A stretch of 64,000 bases of DNA from a marine gamma proteobacterium HTCC2148 (GCA_000156295.1 DS999231.1:1-64000), one strand, 5' to 3'; shown: positions 1 to 9,802, counted from the first letter of the stretch. Numbers and translations are program-made. Notes: generated from the letters alone by a model not told the origin.

Positions 1-149
1 GCTCCGGCGATGCCGAGCAAGCCAAGGCAGCCTATGCCGCTGCTGTGCCTGTTATCGACCGAATGGCCGATAAGGGTATTATCCACAAGAACAAGGCCGC
101 TCGTCACAAGAGCCGCCTGAACAACCAGGTGAAAGCGCTGTCTGCGTAA
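1..149 (+). CDS. rpsT: 30S ribosomal protein S20 (3' end only)
   Basis: The window opens inside this gene; the last 48 codons are visible, ending in TAA at 147-149. The reading frame gives the typical S20 carboxy-terminal helix, with the stretch [15 protein letters not shown] followed by a short tail. S20 binds 16S rRNA during early 30S assembly. A strong intrinsic terminator follows 15 nt after the stop, so it is the last gene of its transcript. The 5' part is outside the window. Confidence 0.95.
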   Translation, partial: SGDAEQAKAAYAAAVPVIDRMADKGIIHKNKAARHKSRLNNQVKALSA

Positions 150-164
150 GTTCTCTGCTGATAC

Positions 165-196
165 AAAAAAGCCGGCTTTCAAGCCGGCTTTTTTTT
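165..196. terminator. Bidirectional intrinsic terminator
   Basis: A-run, then GCCGGCTT, a 2-nt loop, AAGCCGGC and a long T-run. Because the A-run and T-run mirror each other, it can end both rpsT on the plus strand and the convergent ferritin-like gene on the minus strand. Confidence 0.93.
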
Positions 197-224
197 GCCC
201 TTAATCAGGGCGCCAAGGTCACTG

Positions 225-1418
225 TCAAGCGGCTGAACTGCCCGCCTCCATTCTTTCATGCTCCTTGGCAAATTCCTCCAGCATGCTCTGCTCGTAGGAT
301 TGAGCCTCTTCGGTATCCAGAGGTCGTTCCAGTGCCGCCCAGTTAATATCGCCGTCAGTGGCCAGGTTTTCATACTCCAGGATGCCCAGAGACTCAAACT
401 TGGGCCTGATCGCATCGGTCATCAAACCAATCCGCTTGAGATTAGGCACTACGCGCTGGAATAATAGGTTGCGAAATGTCGCCATCACAAATCCATCAAG
501 CACTCGCTCGCGAGCCTCTTCAACGTCCCAACCAAAATAGGCAAACACGTCCGTCGCCACCAGGCGCTCACGGCTGATCACGCAAGCCTCATAAGCAAAC
601 TGCGCTCGCGCCTCTTTTTCTTCCTGTGGCAAGGACTTCACAAAATCCTCAAGATAATTCACCCCGAAGGTGACATGCCTGGCCTCGTCTCGAGTCACCA
701 GGTAAACCACATCCTTCAACACCGGATCAGGCGTTGTTTCCCGAGTGGTATTAAAGGCAGACAGCGCCAGACCTTCAATCACTATTTGCATACCAATAAA
801 CTTCATGTCCCAGCGTTCATCAGTGAGAATTTTATCCAAGATGCTCTTCAGGTGCGTATTGATGGGATACATCATACCCAGGCGCTGTTGCAGGTATTTG
901 TTGAACACCTCAACATGACGCGCTTCGTCAAACGTTTGGGAACCGGCATAAAGTTTCGCGTTCAGGGTGGGCGCACAGGAGCACAGTTGCGAGGCGACCA
1001 ACAAGGCGCCCTGCTCTCCATGCAGGAATTGGGAAAGACTCCAGGCGTTCATGTGCAGCCAAAACTCTTCTTTACGTTCCTCTGACAGGGCCATATAGGG
1101 GGGGTAATCAGACAGGTTCATCATTTCTGCCTGAGACGCAGAATCCAGTTCAGGCCAGGGACGATCCCAATCGATATCCATTTCCGGATCCCAGTTAAGC
1201 TGCTTACCCAGGTCATACAACTTTTTGATCCGGTCGTCTTGTACCGAATAGTTCCAATTGTAGGAACCCGTTAACGGGGTCTGGAATATTTCAGCGATGT
1301 GATCAACATCACCATCGGTCAGCAGTTCCTCCAGGTCAGGATTCTCACAAGGCCGATCAGCACCGGCAAACGTCTGTATTTTACGAGGAGCTTCTTCCGT
1401 CCATTCGATTTTCATCAT
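225..1418 (-). CDS. Ferritin-like diiron oxygenase/oxidase family protein
   Basis: A 397-aa protein with two glutamate-rich helical motifs: GEQGALLV followed by FDEARHVE, then VIEGLALS followed by TRDEARHV. This E...DEARH...E...DEARH pattern gives the carboxylate and histidine ligands of a ferritin-like diiron centre, as in R2-like oxidases and AurF-type N-oxygenases. No signal peptide, so cytoplasmic. The ATG at 1418 is preferred over the GTG at 1424 because AGG lies 5 nt upstream of it. It is divergent from an AraC regulator (gap about 66 nt), which suggests local control. The substrate cannot be told from sequence. Confidence 0.75.
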   Translation of the reverse strand: MMKIEWTEEAPRKIQTFAGADRPCENPDLEELLTDGDVDHIAEIFQTPLTGSYNWNYSVQDDRIKKLYDLGKQLNWDPEMDIDWDRPWPELDSASQAEMMNLSDYPPYMALSEERKEEFWLHMNAWSLSQFLHGEQGALLVASQLCSCAPTLNAKLYAGSQTFDEARHVEVFNKYLQQRLGMMYPINTHLKSILDKILTDERWDMKFIGMQIVIEGLALSAFNTTRETTPDPVLKDVVYLVTRDEARHVTFGVNYLEDFVKSLPQEEKEARAQFAYEACVISRERLVATDVFAYFGWDVEEARERVLDGFVMATFRNLLFQRVVPNLKRIGLMTDAIRPKFESLGILEYENLATDGDINWAALERPLDTEEAQSYEQSMLEEFAKEHERMEAGSSAA

Positions 1419-1484
1419 CAACACCTGATCTTATTGTCCTAAAAACGCCACTATGGTCGATCAATTGCAAGCCAACAAGGTAAA

Positions 1485-2522
1485 GTGTTGTCAATTTGCG
1501 GTCATATGTGGCCAAATACACCCATGCCACGGCCCACTACACCAGCACAGTATGTTCTCACCCTGATCGACTTCGCCGAACAGGCGGGATGCGAGCGCTC
1601 GCAGCTACTGCAGGGCACCTCCCTGGCCGAAACAGGAATCGACAACATTGGCGCCAGGGTCGACGACAGTGACTTCAATCGGCTGGCCCACAACGCCCTT
1701 GAGCTCACCGGCGACCAATCACTGGGCCTGCACCTGGGTTTGCGTCTCAACCTGGGGACACACGCGGTGCTTGGGCAGGCCTTCATGACCTGCCGGAATT
1801 TGGGCGAAGCCATTGAGCTTTTCCTCAAATTCCATCATTTACTGTCCTCTAACTTGCAGCTGAAGTTCGAAAATGACGGCGAAGAGTGTTCTCTTACTCA
1901 ACTCGAGCTGCCATACGAGTTGCCTCATGATTTCGGTGCGGAGCTGCTATTTGCATCTATGCTCAACACGGTAAGGGGATTGCTCAACGCCCCCGGGTTG
2001 CAACTGCAGGTGGAGCTTCCCTATCAGGAGCCTGAGCACGGAGATCGGTACAGGGAAGTGTTTGGGCCCAAGGTTTACTTCGACGCGGAACAGGGCCGGA
2101 TCCTGTTTCCATCAGCCCTTATGCACGCGCCGCTGCCCTCTTCCAATCCAGCCCTGCGGGCGCTTTACGAGCAAGAGTGTGAGCGCCTTCTCGCGGATTT
2201 ACAGGAAGAAGATTCAGTCGCGCTGCAAACTCTGCGCCTGCTACGCAAATTGGAGGGCCAGTATCCGCAAATGCCTATCATTGCCCAAATGCTCAACTTT
2301 AGCCCCAGAACCTATCGGCGAAGACTGCAGCTGGAAGAACAATCGTTCCAGGACTTGCTGGATCAGGTGCGCGCAGAACACGCTACCCACTACCTAAAAA
2401 ACACCCGCCTGCCGCTATCGAGTATCGCCTACATGGTCGGGTTCAATGACCCCTCCAACTTCCGCCGGGCTTACTACAAGTGGACCGGCCGCTCACCGGG
2501 CAAAGCCCGGCGTGACCATTAA
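1485..2522 (+). CDS. AraC family transcriptional regulator
   Basis: A 345-aa regulator. The first two thirds match the arabinose-binding-like ligand domain of OruR/ArgR-type AraC proteins (LGLHLGLRLNLGTHAVLG region, then FKFHH). The last 90 residues hold two helix-turn-helix motifs, ending in the signature VGFNDPSNFRRAYYKWTGRS. It starts with GTG at 1485, with AAGG just upstream; the ATG at 1506 or 1524 is possible. It is divergent from the diiron protein gene and overlaps the patatin-like gene by 11 nt, so it probably controls one or both. The inducer is unknown. Confidence 0.85.
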   Translation: MLSICGHMWPNTPMPRPTTPAQYVLTLIDFAEQAGCERSQLLQGTSLAETGIDNIGARVDDSDFNRLAHNALELTGDQSLGLHLGLRLNLGTHAVLGQAFMTCRNLGEAIELFLKFHHLLSSNLQLKFENDGEECSLTQLELPYELPHDFGAELLFASMLNTVRGLLNAPGLQLQVELPYQEPEHGDRYREVFGPKVYFDAEQGRILFPSALMHAPLPSSNPALRALYEQECERLLADLQEEDSVALQTLRLLRKLEGQYPQMPIIAQMLNFSPRTYRRRLQLEEQSFQDLLDQVRAEHATHYLKNTRLPLSSIAYMVGFNDPSNFRRAYYKWTGRSPGKARRDH

Positions 2523-3582
2523 AGCTTTATCGGTGCATCTGGGCCGGGAGGCCGCTCGCTGTATCGCCAGAGATGGCTGGGACCCAGCACTTTTTAATCT
2601 ACTCTTAGGCGCATCCGGTGGGCCCAAATGGTTCATTCTTGGTCAGCTGGATCGCTTCCTGTTTGGCGATTACCTGCAGCGTAGTCAAAAGCCGCTGGCG
2701 GCCCTGGGCTCCTCGATTGGCTCTTGGCGACATGCTTGCCTGGCCCAGGCAGACCCAATAGCGGCAGTCGATAGGATGGAAAAAGGCTACCTCTATCAGT
2801 TCTACGAAAGCAGCAGGCCTGGCCCGCAAGAGATCAGTGCTGTCAGCAGGGGAATCATCAACTCGGTGCTGGGCCCGGACGGGCGCACGGCCATTATCGA
2901 GCACCCGCGTATCACCAGCCACATTGTTACCGCCAGAGGGAAAGGGCCCTCGGGTTCCCGCTCCTCAGCGCTGCTCGCGACCGGCATGGGCGTCGCAGCC
3001 TTGGGCAATACAGTAAGTCGCAAACTGCTGAAGCATCATTTTCAACGCGTGGTTTTCCACAATGGCATAAACCATAGCTCAGGTTTATCCATGGACGACT
3101 TCGATACGGTTTATTGTTCATTAACGCAGAACAACGTACTGGAAGCACTGCATGCGAGTGGCGCCATTCCCTTTGTGCTCAGCGGCGAAAGAGACATTTC
3201 GGGAGCCCCCCGTGGCCAGTACTGGGACGGTGGAATCATCGATTATCATTTCGACCTGGGCCAGTTCCAAAATGAGGGACTTATTCTCTACCCCCATTTC
3301 AGGGCAGGCATTGTCCCCGGCTGGTTTGACAAGTTTCTGCCCTGGCGACACGCCGGCATCAGTGATGCAGAAAAACTGGTGCTGCTATGCCCCAGCGAGG
3401 AATTTGTCGCGACTCTGCCTCATGGCAAGATTCCTGACCGCACTGATTTCAGCAAAATGAAAGAGCAGGAACGGATAAGATATTGGGAGCATTGCATACA
3501 GGCCAGTAGCGCACTGGCAGAAGAATTTTCCGCTCTGATTGAACACAACAATCCTTTGCAGGGCGCAACCGTGCACTCCTGA
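2512..3582 (+). CDS. Patatin-like phospholipase family protein
   Basis: A 356-aa protein carrying the three patatin hallmarks: a glycine-rich oxyanion segment LLGASGGPKWF near residue 30, the nucleophile elbow GSSIGS (serine of G-x-S-x-G) near residue 65, and the catalytic Asp in WDGGIIDYH near residue 245. These enzymes hydrolyse acyl esters of membrane or storage lipids. The GTG at 2512 overlaps the end of the AraC gene, which points to translational coupling; an upstream in-frame start at 2446 would overlap the regulator by 77 nt and fits the family less well. No signal peptide. Confidence 0.78.
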   Translation: MTIKALSVHLGREAARCIARDGWDPALFNLLLGASGGPKWFILGQLDRFLFGDYLQRSQKPLAALGSSIGSWRHACLAQADPIAAVDRMEKGYLYQFYESSRPGPQEISAVSRGIINSVLGPDGRTAIIEHPRITSHIVTARGKGPSGSRSSALLATGMGVAALGNTVSRKLLKHHFQRVVFHNGINHSSGLSMDDFDTVYCSLTQNNVLEALHASGAIPFVLSGERDISGAPRGQYWDGGIIDYHFDLGQFQNEGLILYPHFRAGIVPGWFDKFLPWRHAGISDAEKLVLLCPSEEFVATLPHGKIPDRTDFSKMKEQERIRYWEHCIQASSALAEEFSALIEHNNPLQGATVHS

Positions 3583-3583
3583 T

Positions 3584-3859
3584 TCAGCTTACGTGTTCTT
3601 CCAAAAAGCGTTCTACTTCGCGACGCAGCGGGCCTTCGAACATGGAAGTAAGCAGACCCAGTTTGACTGAGACATCAATCAGGCCATCGTCAAAGGACAT
3701 CACTCCGTCAACCCCCGCGCCTTTGATTTTCACCCGATCGCCATCCCAACGAGAGCGCACGCCATGCTCTTTGACCAGACTGTCTGCAAGCTCTTCCGCG
3801 GCTTCGCGCACCTCGTCCCTGGACATGGTATAGGCTTTGGTAATTCGAAATCCGGCCAC
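3584..3859 (-). CDS. Polyhydroxyalkanoic acid system family protein (PHA_gran_rgn)
   Basis: A 91-aa protein beginning MAGFRITKAYTMSRDEVREAAEELAD, then a short beta segment (RWDGDRVKIKGAGVDGVMSF) and a helix ending LRREVERFLEEH. This matches the small family found next to PHA granule genes. Its exact role is not established; proposals include granule regulation. It is convergent with the patatin-like gene with a 1-nt gap. It lies 5 kb from two phasin-like genes, so PHA functions are loosely grouped here rather than in one operon. Confidence 0.72.
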   Translation of the reverse strand: MAGFRITKAYTMSRDEVREAAEELADSLVKEHGVRSRWDGDRVKIKGAGVDGVMSFDDGLIDVSVKLGLLTSMFEGPLRREVERFLEEHVS

Positions 3860-3927
3860 TGTTTTACCCCTTGTTTTCTAAAAGTATAGAGCATGCATCA
3901 CCCAGAGGCATGCTCCCAGTGTGAAAA

Positions 3928-5397
3928 TCAGCCCGCGAGACTAAATACCCCCGCGTCCACAAAGTAGGTCCGCCCACAACACTCTTCAGACAGCATGCTT
4001 TCGATAATCGCAGGATCCTCGCTATAAGCGGCGCTGCGTATGCTGCCCGGTAAATCCAGTACCGCGACTGCCCGCCATGGCTCCATCCCTTGATACAGCA
4101 CAGTATATCCAGCCACGATCGCTTCGCCGGTATAGTCGGCAACTAAATCGCAAACATCACTGGCCTTGCGCACTTGCTCAGTAACATCATCAAATACCCA
4201 ACCATCTGGATTGGGCTGAGCTGCCCAGAGGGCGACACCCTGCTTGGTCAACATGCCGCTCACCGTGGTTACAAGACCCACTTCTTCGGGGTTCTCGCGC
4301 AGCAATTGCGCCATCCGTACGGTCGCTTGAAACACAAAGTTATTTACCGGGCCACCGCCGAAAGTCATCGCACCGGTCACACTGAGGTCACCCTCACCAC
4401 TCATCCCAAATTCCTGCAACTGTGAACGCACGGCAAAAGGAAAGCAGGAGTAAAGCTCACGCAATCTGATGTCTTCAAAGCTGACGCCGGCTCTGGACAT
4501 CGCCGTCTCACCGACAATACGAAAACCAGCGCAGCGACCCAGATCTTTGCGGCTAGAGACCACCGACATGAAATTCGATTCGGCAAACGCTCGTGGGTAA
4601 ATCCATCGAGTCGGATCTATGCCCAGTTCAGCCGCTAGTCCTGCACTGCACAAAATCAAGCCTGCACCCTGATCAACATTCCACTGACTGTTGTGCAATT
4701 TGGTATAGGGAAAGGCCAACATCCTATTGCCAGCAGAAGCCTCGCTGATGAATCGGGCATCAACCGGATCACGCGACCAGGCATCAGGATTGGCAGCGGC
4801 GATCTCACTAAAACGTTGATACATCGCACCCATTTGCTCACGGTGCTCATCAGGCGACAAGCCCTGCTGGTAGCGCAGTGCGCTATCCATGATGGCGTAA
4901 AAACCAACCGGCATACCCAGACCGGTAGCAGACTCAACCTCGGACCAAAGCTCCTCTTCCGGCACCAGTTTGACGTCCGGCTGCGCATCGCTTTGAGGCG
5001 TTTCAGAAGACTGCTCACCTGCCTTTGACGCTAACAGTGATCGATATTTGGCCTCTGCCCCGGTCACCAGCACTACATCCAGCTCTCTATCGGCGATTCG
5101 CTGGCAGGCGCGAGTCAGCAAGGTCTGCTGGGAAACACCAAATTCAGCAAAAACTGTTTTCGCTGATGGCACGTCAAGAGCCTGGGCCACTAACCTGCCG
5201 GGATCGCTGTAACCCCACATCCCCCTTGGCACAATGATTTCGCCTGCCCGCTGCAGCAGCTCCGGGCAGCCTGCATCTGCTGCCGCTTCACGCAGAACAC
5301 GCTCCATAATCGCAACAGGTTCCAGCGCCTCGTTAAAATCAGGGTTGTGCTGCTGAAACGCTGCGACACCAACCAGAACCGGGGTATTGTCGTCCAT
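3928..5397 (-). CDS. Thiolase family protein (acetyl-CoA acetyltransferase-like)
   Basis: A 489-aa protein of the SCP2/thiolase fold: N-terminal PVLVGVAAFQQ, a long central region, RLRELYSCFPFAVRSQLQEFG where many thiolases carry their acidic and Cys motif, GGGPVNNFVFQ, and a C-terminal domain with GEAIVAGYTVLYQG. It is longer than a biosynthetic thiolase (about 390 aa) and resembles the acetyl-CoA acetyltransferase group linked to steroid or branched acyl-CoA catabolism. Its ATG lies 1 nt after the stop of the LLM oxidoreductase, so the two are cotranscribed and probably coupled. The substrate is inferred only from the family. Confidence 0.8.
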   Translation of the reverse strand: MDDNTPVLVGVAAFQQHNPDFNEALEPVAIMERVLREAAADAGCPELLQRAGEIIVPRGMWGYSDPGRLVAQALDVPSAKTVFAEFGVSQQTLLTRACQRIADRELDVVLVTGAEAKYRSLLASKAGEQSSETPQSDAQPDVKLVPEEELWSEVESATGLGMPVGFYAIMDSALRYQQGLSPDEHREQMGAMYQRFSEIAAANPDAWSRDPVDARFISEASAGNRMLAFPYTKLHNSQWNVDQGAGLILCSAGLAAELGIDPTRWIYPRAFAESNFMSVVSSRKDLGRCAGFRIVGETAMSRAGVSFEDIRLRELYSCFPFAVRSQLQEFGMSGEGDLSVTGAMTFGGGPVNNFVFQATVRMAQLLRENPEEVGLVTTVSGMLTKQGVALWAAQPNPDGWVFDDVTEQVRKASDVCDLVADYTGEAIVAGYTVLYQGMEPWRAVAVLDLPGSIRSAAYSEDPAIIESMLSEECCGRTYFVDAGVFSLAG

Positions 5398-5398
5398 A

Positions 5399-6265
5399 CT
5401 AGTGCTTTATAAACGTGCTGGCATACCACTGCAGCATGCCTATTTTTTCTTCCAGGGTTTTATCGGCTTCCATTGCATAGAGGTTGCGAAAGCCAATAAC
5501 GACATCGGTGACACCGATCTGCTCCAATTCCTCGATACCCGCCTCAGTAAACGCGTTCTGCCCGGTAGTAAATATTCTGAAGGGCTTATCCTGGGTGCCG
5601 TATTCCTTTCTTAAGTCTGCAATACGGTTCAGATATCGCTGCAGCTCTTCCATATCGGCTCCAGCGCACATCCATCCATCACCCAGTTTGGCAGCCCGTT
5701 TCAAAGCGGGCTCTGCATGGCCTCCAATTAACAGCGGCGTCGGCGCTGTCGGTGCAGGGCACATTTTGTTGGCAGGCATTTGCAACATTTCGCCCTGATG
5801 GCCAAAAAACTCACCGCTCTCAAGCCCTCTAAGAATCGCTATCTGCTCATCGAAACGCTTACCACGTTTTTCCCAGGATACACCGCAGACAGCAAAGTCT
5901 TCTTCCCACGGACTAATCCCAATGCCAAAGTCAAAACGGTTCCCCGATAGAGCCTGAATGCCCTGAACCTGCTTGGCAACCACCGCTGCCTGGCGCACGG
6001 CCAGCTTGTAAACGAAGGTAGAAAAGCGAATGCGTTCAGTGACCGCCGCCATGGCAGTAACCGCGATTAACGACTCCACAAAAGGAACACTCTCGAGGAA
6101 CTCCCGGGAGCCATCAGCGTTATAGGGGTACTTGGAACTGGCTTCCTGCGGGTAGCAAATGCTGTCTGGAATGGTCAAACCATCAAACCCAGCCTCCTCT
6201 GCCGCCTTTGCCAAGGGAAAATAATGACCGGGATCGCACATGCCGACCTGTAAGCTAAACCTCAT
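5399..6265 (-). CDS. LLM class flavin-dependent oxidoreductase
   Basis: A 288-aa TIM-barrel luciferase-like monooxygenase fold: opening MRFSLQVGMCDPGHYFPLAKAAEEAGFD, then IRFSTFVYKLAVR, and the typical RFDFGIGISPWEEDF and TPLLIGGHAEPALKRAA segments. Such enzymes use FMN or F420. No F420 biosynthesis gene is visible here and gammaproteobacteria rarely make F420, so FMN is likelier (inference). The ATG at 6265 has AGGAGA upstream and replaces a longer in-frame start at 6295. First gene of a two-gene operon with the thiolase, suggesting acyl-CoA or lipid catabolism. Confidence 0.82.
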   Translation of the reverse strand: MRFSLQVGMCDPGHYFPLAKAAEEAGFDGLTIPDSICYPQEASSKYPYNADGSREFLESVPFVESLIAVTAMAAVTERIRFSTFVYKLAVRQAAVVAKQVQGIQALSGNRFDFGIGISPWEEDFAVCGVSWEKRGKRFDEQIAILRGLESGEFFGHQGEMLQMPANKMCPAPTAPTPLLIGGHAEPALKRAAKLGDGWMCAGADMEELQRYLNRIADLRKEYGTQDKPFRIFTTGQNAFTEAGIEELEQIGVTDVVIGFRNLYAMEADKTLEEKIGMLQWYASTFIKH

Positions 6266-6449
6266 TTTACTTCTCCTGTTATTATCGCAGGGCACACTCT
6301 AGCGTCTGGCGACGGGCGGGTCTGCAGCACCTTGAATTTTAAGGGCAACGGCCTCAAATACTGAACCCGAAGCAGCGAAAGTTCCCTAGCGCCTGACTGG
6401 CTCATGACGACCAGAGTCTGATATCGAACCCTTCATTGGAAAAGTCCAG

Positions 6450-7337
6450 ATGAGTGAAAACACGCCACACAGCAGAGATCGTACCCAGCGCTTCCTCTTC
6501 GAGGAGGCCGATATTCGCGGCGAAATCGCACAAATAGATAGCAGCTATCGCGAAATCCTCGCTATCCATCAATATGCTCCTGGTGTCAGCCGCTTACTGG
6601 GCGAGTTTATGGCTGCGGCGGTGCTGCTGGCGACAACCCTCAAGTTTGAGGGCAAATTAGTGTTGCAAGTGCGCTCAGAAGGTCAAATTCCATTACTAAT
6701 GGTGGAATGCGACAGCCAACTGCGACTGCGTGCCATCGCCAGGGGTGCTCAGGAAGCCACCTCAGATCGCTTTGACCAATTGCTGACGGGTGGCCAACTG
6801 GCAATTACCATCGACCCCGTCAAAGGCCAGCGCTATCAAGGTATTGCTTTGCTGAGCGACGACTCACTCGCCAGCAGCCTGGACGCCTATTTCAAGCAAT
6901 CAGAGCAGTTGGGGACCCGTTTTTGGCTCGCCTGCGACGGCGAGTCGGCCGCGGGCATGATACTTCAGCAGTTACCGGCGCAAATAGTATCCGACAGCAA
7001 CGACAGAAATAGCCAATGGCAACACGTCACCACTCTCGCGAGCACACTCAAAGACGAGGAGTTACTCAATCTGTCGGCACCTGAGTTAGCCCACCGCCTT
7101 TACCATGAAGACCCGCTGAGACTATTTGACACCCAACCTTTGCGTTTTCAGTGCAATTGTTCCCGGGACCGTACTTTCAATGCTCTCAAATCGTTGCCAG
7201 TTAGCGAAGTCAGTGAACTATTGGAAGAACTGGGCAGCATCACCATGGATTGTGAGTTCTGTAACCAGCAGTACCGGTATGTCGAGCAAGACCTGCGGGA
7301 CATTCTTGAACCTGATGGCCCAAGCACATTACATTAG
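6450..7337 (+). CDS. hslO: Hsp33 redox-regulated chaperonin
   Basis: A 295-aa cytoplasmic holdase. The C-terminal zinc switch is complete: RFQCNCSRDRTF supplies CxC and MDCEFCNQQY supplies CxxC. The N-terminal domain has the expected HQYAPGVSRLLGEFMAAAVLL segment. Oxidation of the four cysteines releases zinc and activates binding of unfolding proteins. It is followed by pckA in the same orientation, the hslO-pckA order known from enterobacteria and other gammaproteobacteria. Confidence 0.95.
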   Translation: MSENTPHSRDRTQRFLFEEADIRGEIAQIDSSYREILAIHQYAPGVSRLLGEFMAAAVLLATTLKFEGKLVLQVRSEGQIPLLMVECDSQLRLRAIARGAQEATSDRFDQLLTGGQLAITIDPVKGQRYQGIALLSDDSLASSLDAYFKQSEQLGTRFWLACDGESAAGMILQQLPAQIVSDSNDRNSQWQHVTTLASTLKDEELLNLSAPELAHRLYHEDPLRLFDTQPLRFQCNCSRDRTFNALKSLPVSEVSELLEELGSITMDCEFCNQQYRYVEQDLRDILEPDGPSTLH

Positions 7338-7476
7338 TCTTATTTATAGTGAGAATAAAACAAATCATACCGCAGACGTTTCGCAATGGTTCACGATTCT
7401 GACATAATTGGCGCCCTAAAATAGCCGCAATGTTGGCCATAGCCGGATGCTTTGGCTAAAAAAAACAGGACACACA

Positions 7477-9036
7477 ATGACCGCAACCGCACCGACCGCC
7501 CTGGAATACCTGGACCTGGCGCCCTCTCGCTTGATTGAAGAAGCCCTGACGCGAGGCGAGGCCACGCTGACGGACACTGGCGCCCTGCTGGTAACAACCG
7601 GGAAGCGCACCGGGCGCTCTCCGGCCGACCGTTTCACCGTCAAGGAACCCAGCACCGAGGATTCCATCGATTGGGGTAGCGTGAATCGCCCCTTTGACCC
7701 GGACAAGTTCGATGCCCTGTGGGATCGGGTAGAGGCCTATTTAGCTGAAAGAGATCGCTTCGTGTCTCACCTTCACGTCGGCGCCCACGCTGATCACTAT
7801 ATTCCGGTGAAGACAACCACCGAGACTGCGTGGCAAAACCTGTTTGGCCGCAATATGTTTATCCGCCCGAACAGCTACAACACCGGGCGCAAGGAAGAAT
7901 GGAATATCCTGAACGTTGCCAGCTTCGAATGCGTCCCTGAGCGGGACGGGACTAACTCCGAGGGCGTGGTTATTGTCAACTTTGCTCAACGCAAAGTATT
8001 GCTGGCGGGTATGCGCTATGCAGGCGAAATGAAAAAGTCCATGTTCGCCGTGCAAAATTTCCTACTGCCGGAAAAAGATGTCATGCCTATGCATTGCTCG
8101 GCGAATGTAAGCGAAGAGGGCGAGACCACCTTGTTCTTCGGTCTCTCTGGCACGGGCAAGACGACCCTGTCGGCTGATCCGGCTATGTATTTGGTTGGCG
8201 ATGACGAACATGGCTGGGCCAAAGGTTCGGTGTTTAATCTGGAAGGTGGTTGCTACGCTAAAACCATCAACCTGTCGCAAAAAAACGAACCCATAATCTG
8301 GGACGCTATTCGCTTTGGTGCAATCGTCGAGAACGTTGTAGTCGATGGCAAGCGCCACGCTGACTACGATGATACCTCCCTGACCGAAAATGGTCGCTGC
8401 TGCTATCCTCTGGAACACGTGGACAAGCGCACTGACACCAATGCGGGGGGCGAGCCCAAATGTGTGATTTTCCTGACCTGTGACGTTACCGGTGTACTCC
8501 CTCCTGTCTCCATACTTTCCAAAGAAGCGGCTGCCTTTCACTTCCTGTCAGGTTACACCGCTCGCGTCGGTTCTACAGAAGTTGGAGCAGAGGCTGGTAT
8601 CCACCCCACCTTTTCTACCTGTTTTGGAGCGCCTTTTATGCCCCGTCCTGCTGGCGACTATGCTGAGCTGCTGATGAAGCGCGTTGAAGACTTCGACTCA
8701 CAAGTTTATCTGGTTAATACCGGCTGGACGGGGGGCTCTGGCGCGCCCGACGGCACTGGCGCTCGCTTCCCTATTCCCGTGACCAGGGCAATCGTCCACG
8801 CCTGCCAGAGCGGCGCGCTGCTCAATGCTGATACCGGGCACCTGGATATCCTCAACCTGGACTTCCCCACCGAAATTCCAGGCGTTGATGCCAAGTATGT
8901 CAATCCGCGTGCTTCATGGGGCGGCGAAGCGGCTTACGACGAGCAAGCTGCCAAGCTGGCGGCACTGTTCGCTGAGAACATCAAAAACTTCGATGTCTCA
9001 GACGCCATTGTGGCAGCGGGCCCCAACGCCGGCTAA
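7477..9036 (+). CDS. pckA: Phosphoenolpyruvate carboxykinase (ATP)
   Basis: A 519-aa enzyme converting oxaloacetate and ATP to phosphoenolpyruvate, the entry step of gluconeogenesis. It shows the ATP-type P-loop [15 protein letters not shown], the metal/substrate motif VGDDEHGW, the substrate loop [14 protein letters not shown] and the RIPVTRAI-like segment ([13 protein letters not shown]). The ATG at 7477 has AGGA upstream; the earlier in-frame start at 7447 lacks a site. It ends at a strong terminator. Confidence 0.97.
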   Translation: MTATAPTALEYLDLAPSRLIEEALTRGEATLTDTGALLVTTGKRTGRSPADRFTVKEPSTEDSIDWGSVNRPFDPDKFDALWDRVEAYLAERDRFVSHLHVGAHADHYIPVKTTTETAWQNLFGRNMFIRPNSYNTGRKEEWNILNVASFECVPERDGTNSEGVVIVNFAQRKVLLAGMRYAGEMKKSMFAVQNFLLPEKDVMPMHCSANVSEEGETTLFFGLSGTGKTTLSADPAMYLVGDDEHGWAKGSVFNLEGGCYAKTINLSQKNEPIIWDAIRFGAIVENVVVDGKRHADYDDTSLTENGRCCYPLEHVDKRTDTNAGGEPKCVIFLTCDVTGVLPPVSILSKEAAAFHFLSGYTARVGSTEVGAEAGIHPTFSTCFGAPFMPRPAGDYAELLMKRVEDFDSQVYLVNTGWTGGSGAPDGTGARFPIPVTRAIVHACQSGALLNADTGHLDILNLDFPTEIPGVDAKYVNPRASWGGEAAYDEQAAKLAALFAENIKNFDVSDAIVAAGPNAG

Positions 9037-9057
9037 ACCAAACCCAGCGACAATTTG

Positions 9058-9082
9058 CAGGGGCCCGTTGGGCCCCTTTTTG
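9058..9082 (+). terminator. Intrinsic terminator after pckA
   Basis: GGGGCCC - GTT - GGGCCCC followed by five T, 24 nt after the pckA stop. Confidence 0.92.
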
Positions 9083-9203
9083 TTGGTAGGGTCCTTATCG
9101 CGAAAATTTCGACCTCTTTTAGTATGTTTATTCTAATTTTATTTCGTAATCTGCCTCCATTGGCGGGATATACCGCCGCATTTTGAACTTTAGGAGTGAG
9201 ACC

Positions 9204-9722
9204 ATGGCTGAGCAAATTAGCATTGATGAAGCTGTAAAAACTGTAAAGAAAACTGCCAAGAAGGCTGCCCCCAAGCGCAAGGCCCCTGCCAAGCGTAAGG
9301 CCGTTGCCAAGAAGGCTCCTGCTAAAAAGACTGCTGCCAAGCGCAAGCCTGCTGCCAAGAAAACTGCAGCCAAGAAGGCCACTCCTGATTTCGCTGCCAA
9401 AGCGAAGGAAAACGGCCGCAATGCTTTCCTGGCCAGCCTCGGCTTCTACGGCAAGGCATACGACCAGGTGCAAGACCAGTTCACCAGCCTTCAGGACCAG
9501 CTGGAAGAGCGTCGCAAGAAAGCTGAAAAAGCTTACAAAGAGCTAGTAAAGCGCGGCCAGAAAGTTGAGAAGGAAGCCAAGAAGGCTGTCGACGATATTG
9601 AACTGCCCAAGTTTGAGCTGGAAAGCCTGACTGACCGCAAGAAGCTGGACAAGCAACTGGACAAGGCCAAGGCGCGCTTTGAAGAGTTGAAGGGTTCAGT
9701 AAGCTTCAAAACCGCTGCTTAA
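9204..9722 (+). CDS. Phasin-like protein with N-terminal Lys/Ala-rich (histone H1-like) region
   Basis: A 172-aa, very basic protein. Residues 12-60 are repeats of lysine, alanine and proline (AKKAPAKKTAAKRKP), like the DNA-binding tail of PhaF or AlgP. The rest is a heptad-rich helix (ENGRNAFLASLGFYGKAYDQ, then QLEERRKKAEKAYKEL) typical of phasins that coat PHA granules. In Pseudomonas PhaF the basic tail is C-terminal, so the order is reversed here. The ATG at 9204 has AGGAG 8 nt upstream. Expected role: granule surface and nucleoid attachment (inference). Confidence 0.7.
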   Translation: MAEQISIDEAVKTVKKTAKKAAPKRKAPAKRKAVAKKAPAKKTAAKRKPAAKKTAAKKATPDFAAKAKENGRNAFLASLGFYGKAYDQVQDQFTSLQDQLEERRKKAEKAYKELVKRGQKVEKEAKKAVDDIELPKFELESLTDRKKLDKQLDKAKARFEELKGSVSFKTAA

Positions 9723-9753
9723 CCAAGTAGCGGTCCCATCCAGGACCACTTAT

Positions 9754-9802
9754 CCCTGCACGTCAGGGGTTTTTTAGGGGCTACTTTGTAGCCCCTTTTT
9801 TT
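9754..9802 (+). terminator. Tandem intrinsic terminators
   Basis: A short CCTG/CAGG hairpin with a T-run (9755-9775) is followed by a stronger one: GGGGCTAC - TTT - GTAGCCCC and eight T (9777-9802). Together they end the first phasin-like transcript. Confidence 0.88.

Noticed and set aside
9033-9473. Long minus-strand ORF opposite the first phasin-like gene
   Set aside because: It is the antisense shadow of the Lys/Ala-rich repeats, which read as Leu/Gly/Ser on the other strand.
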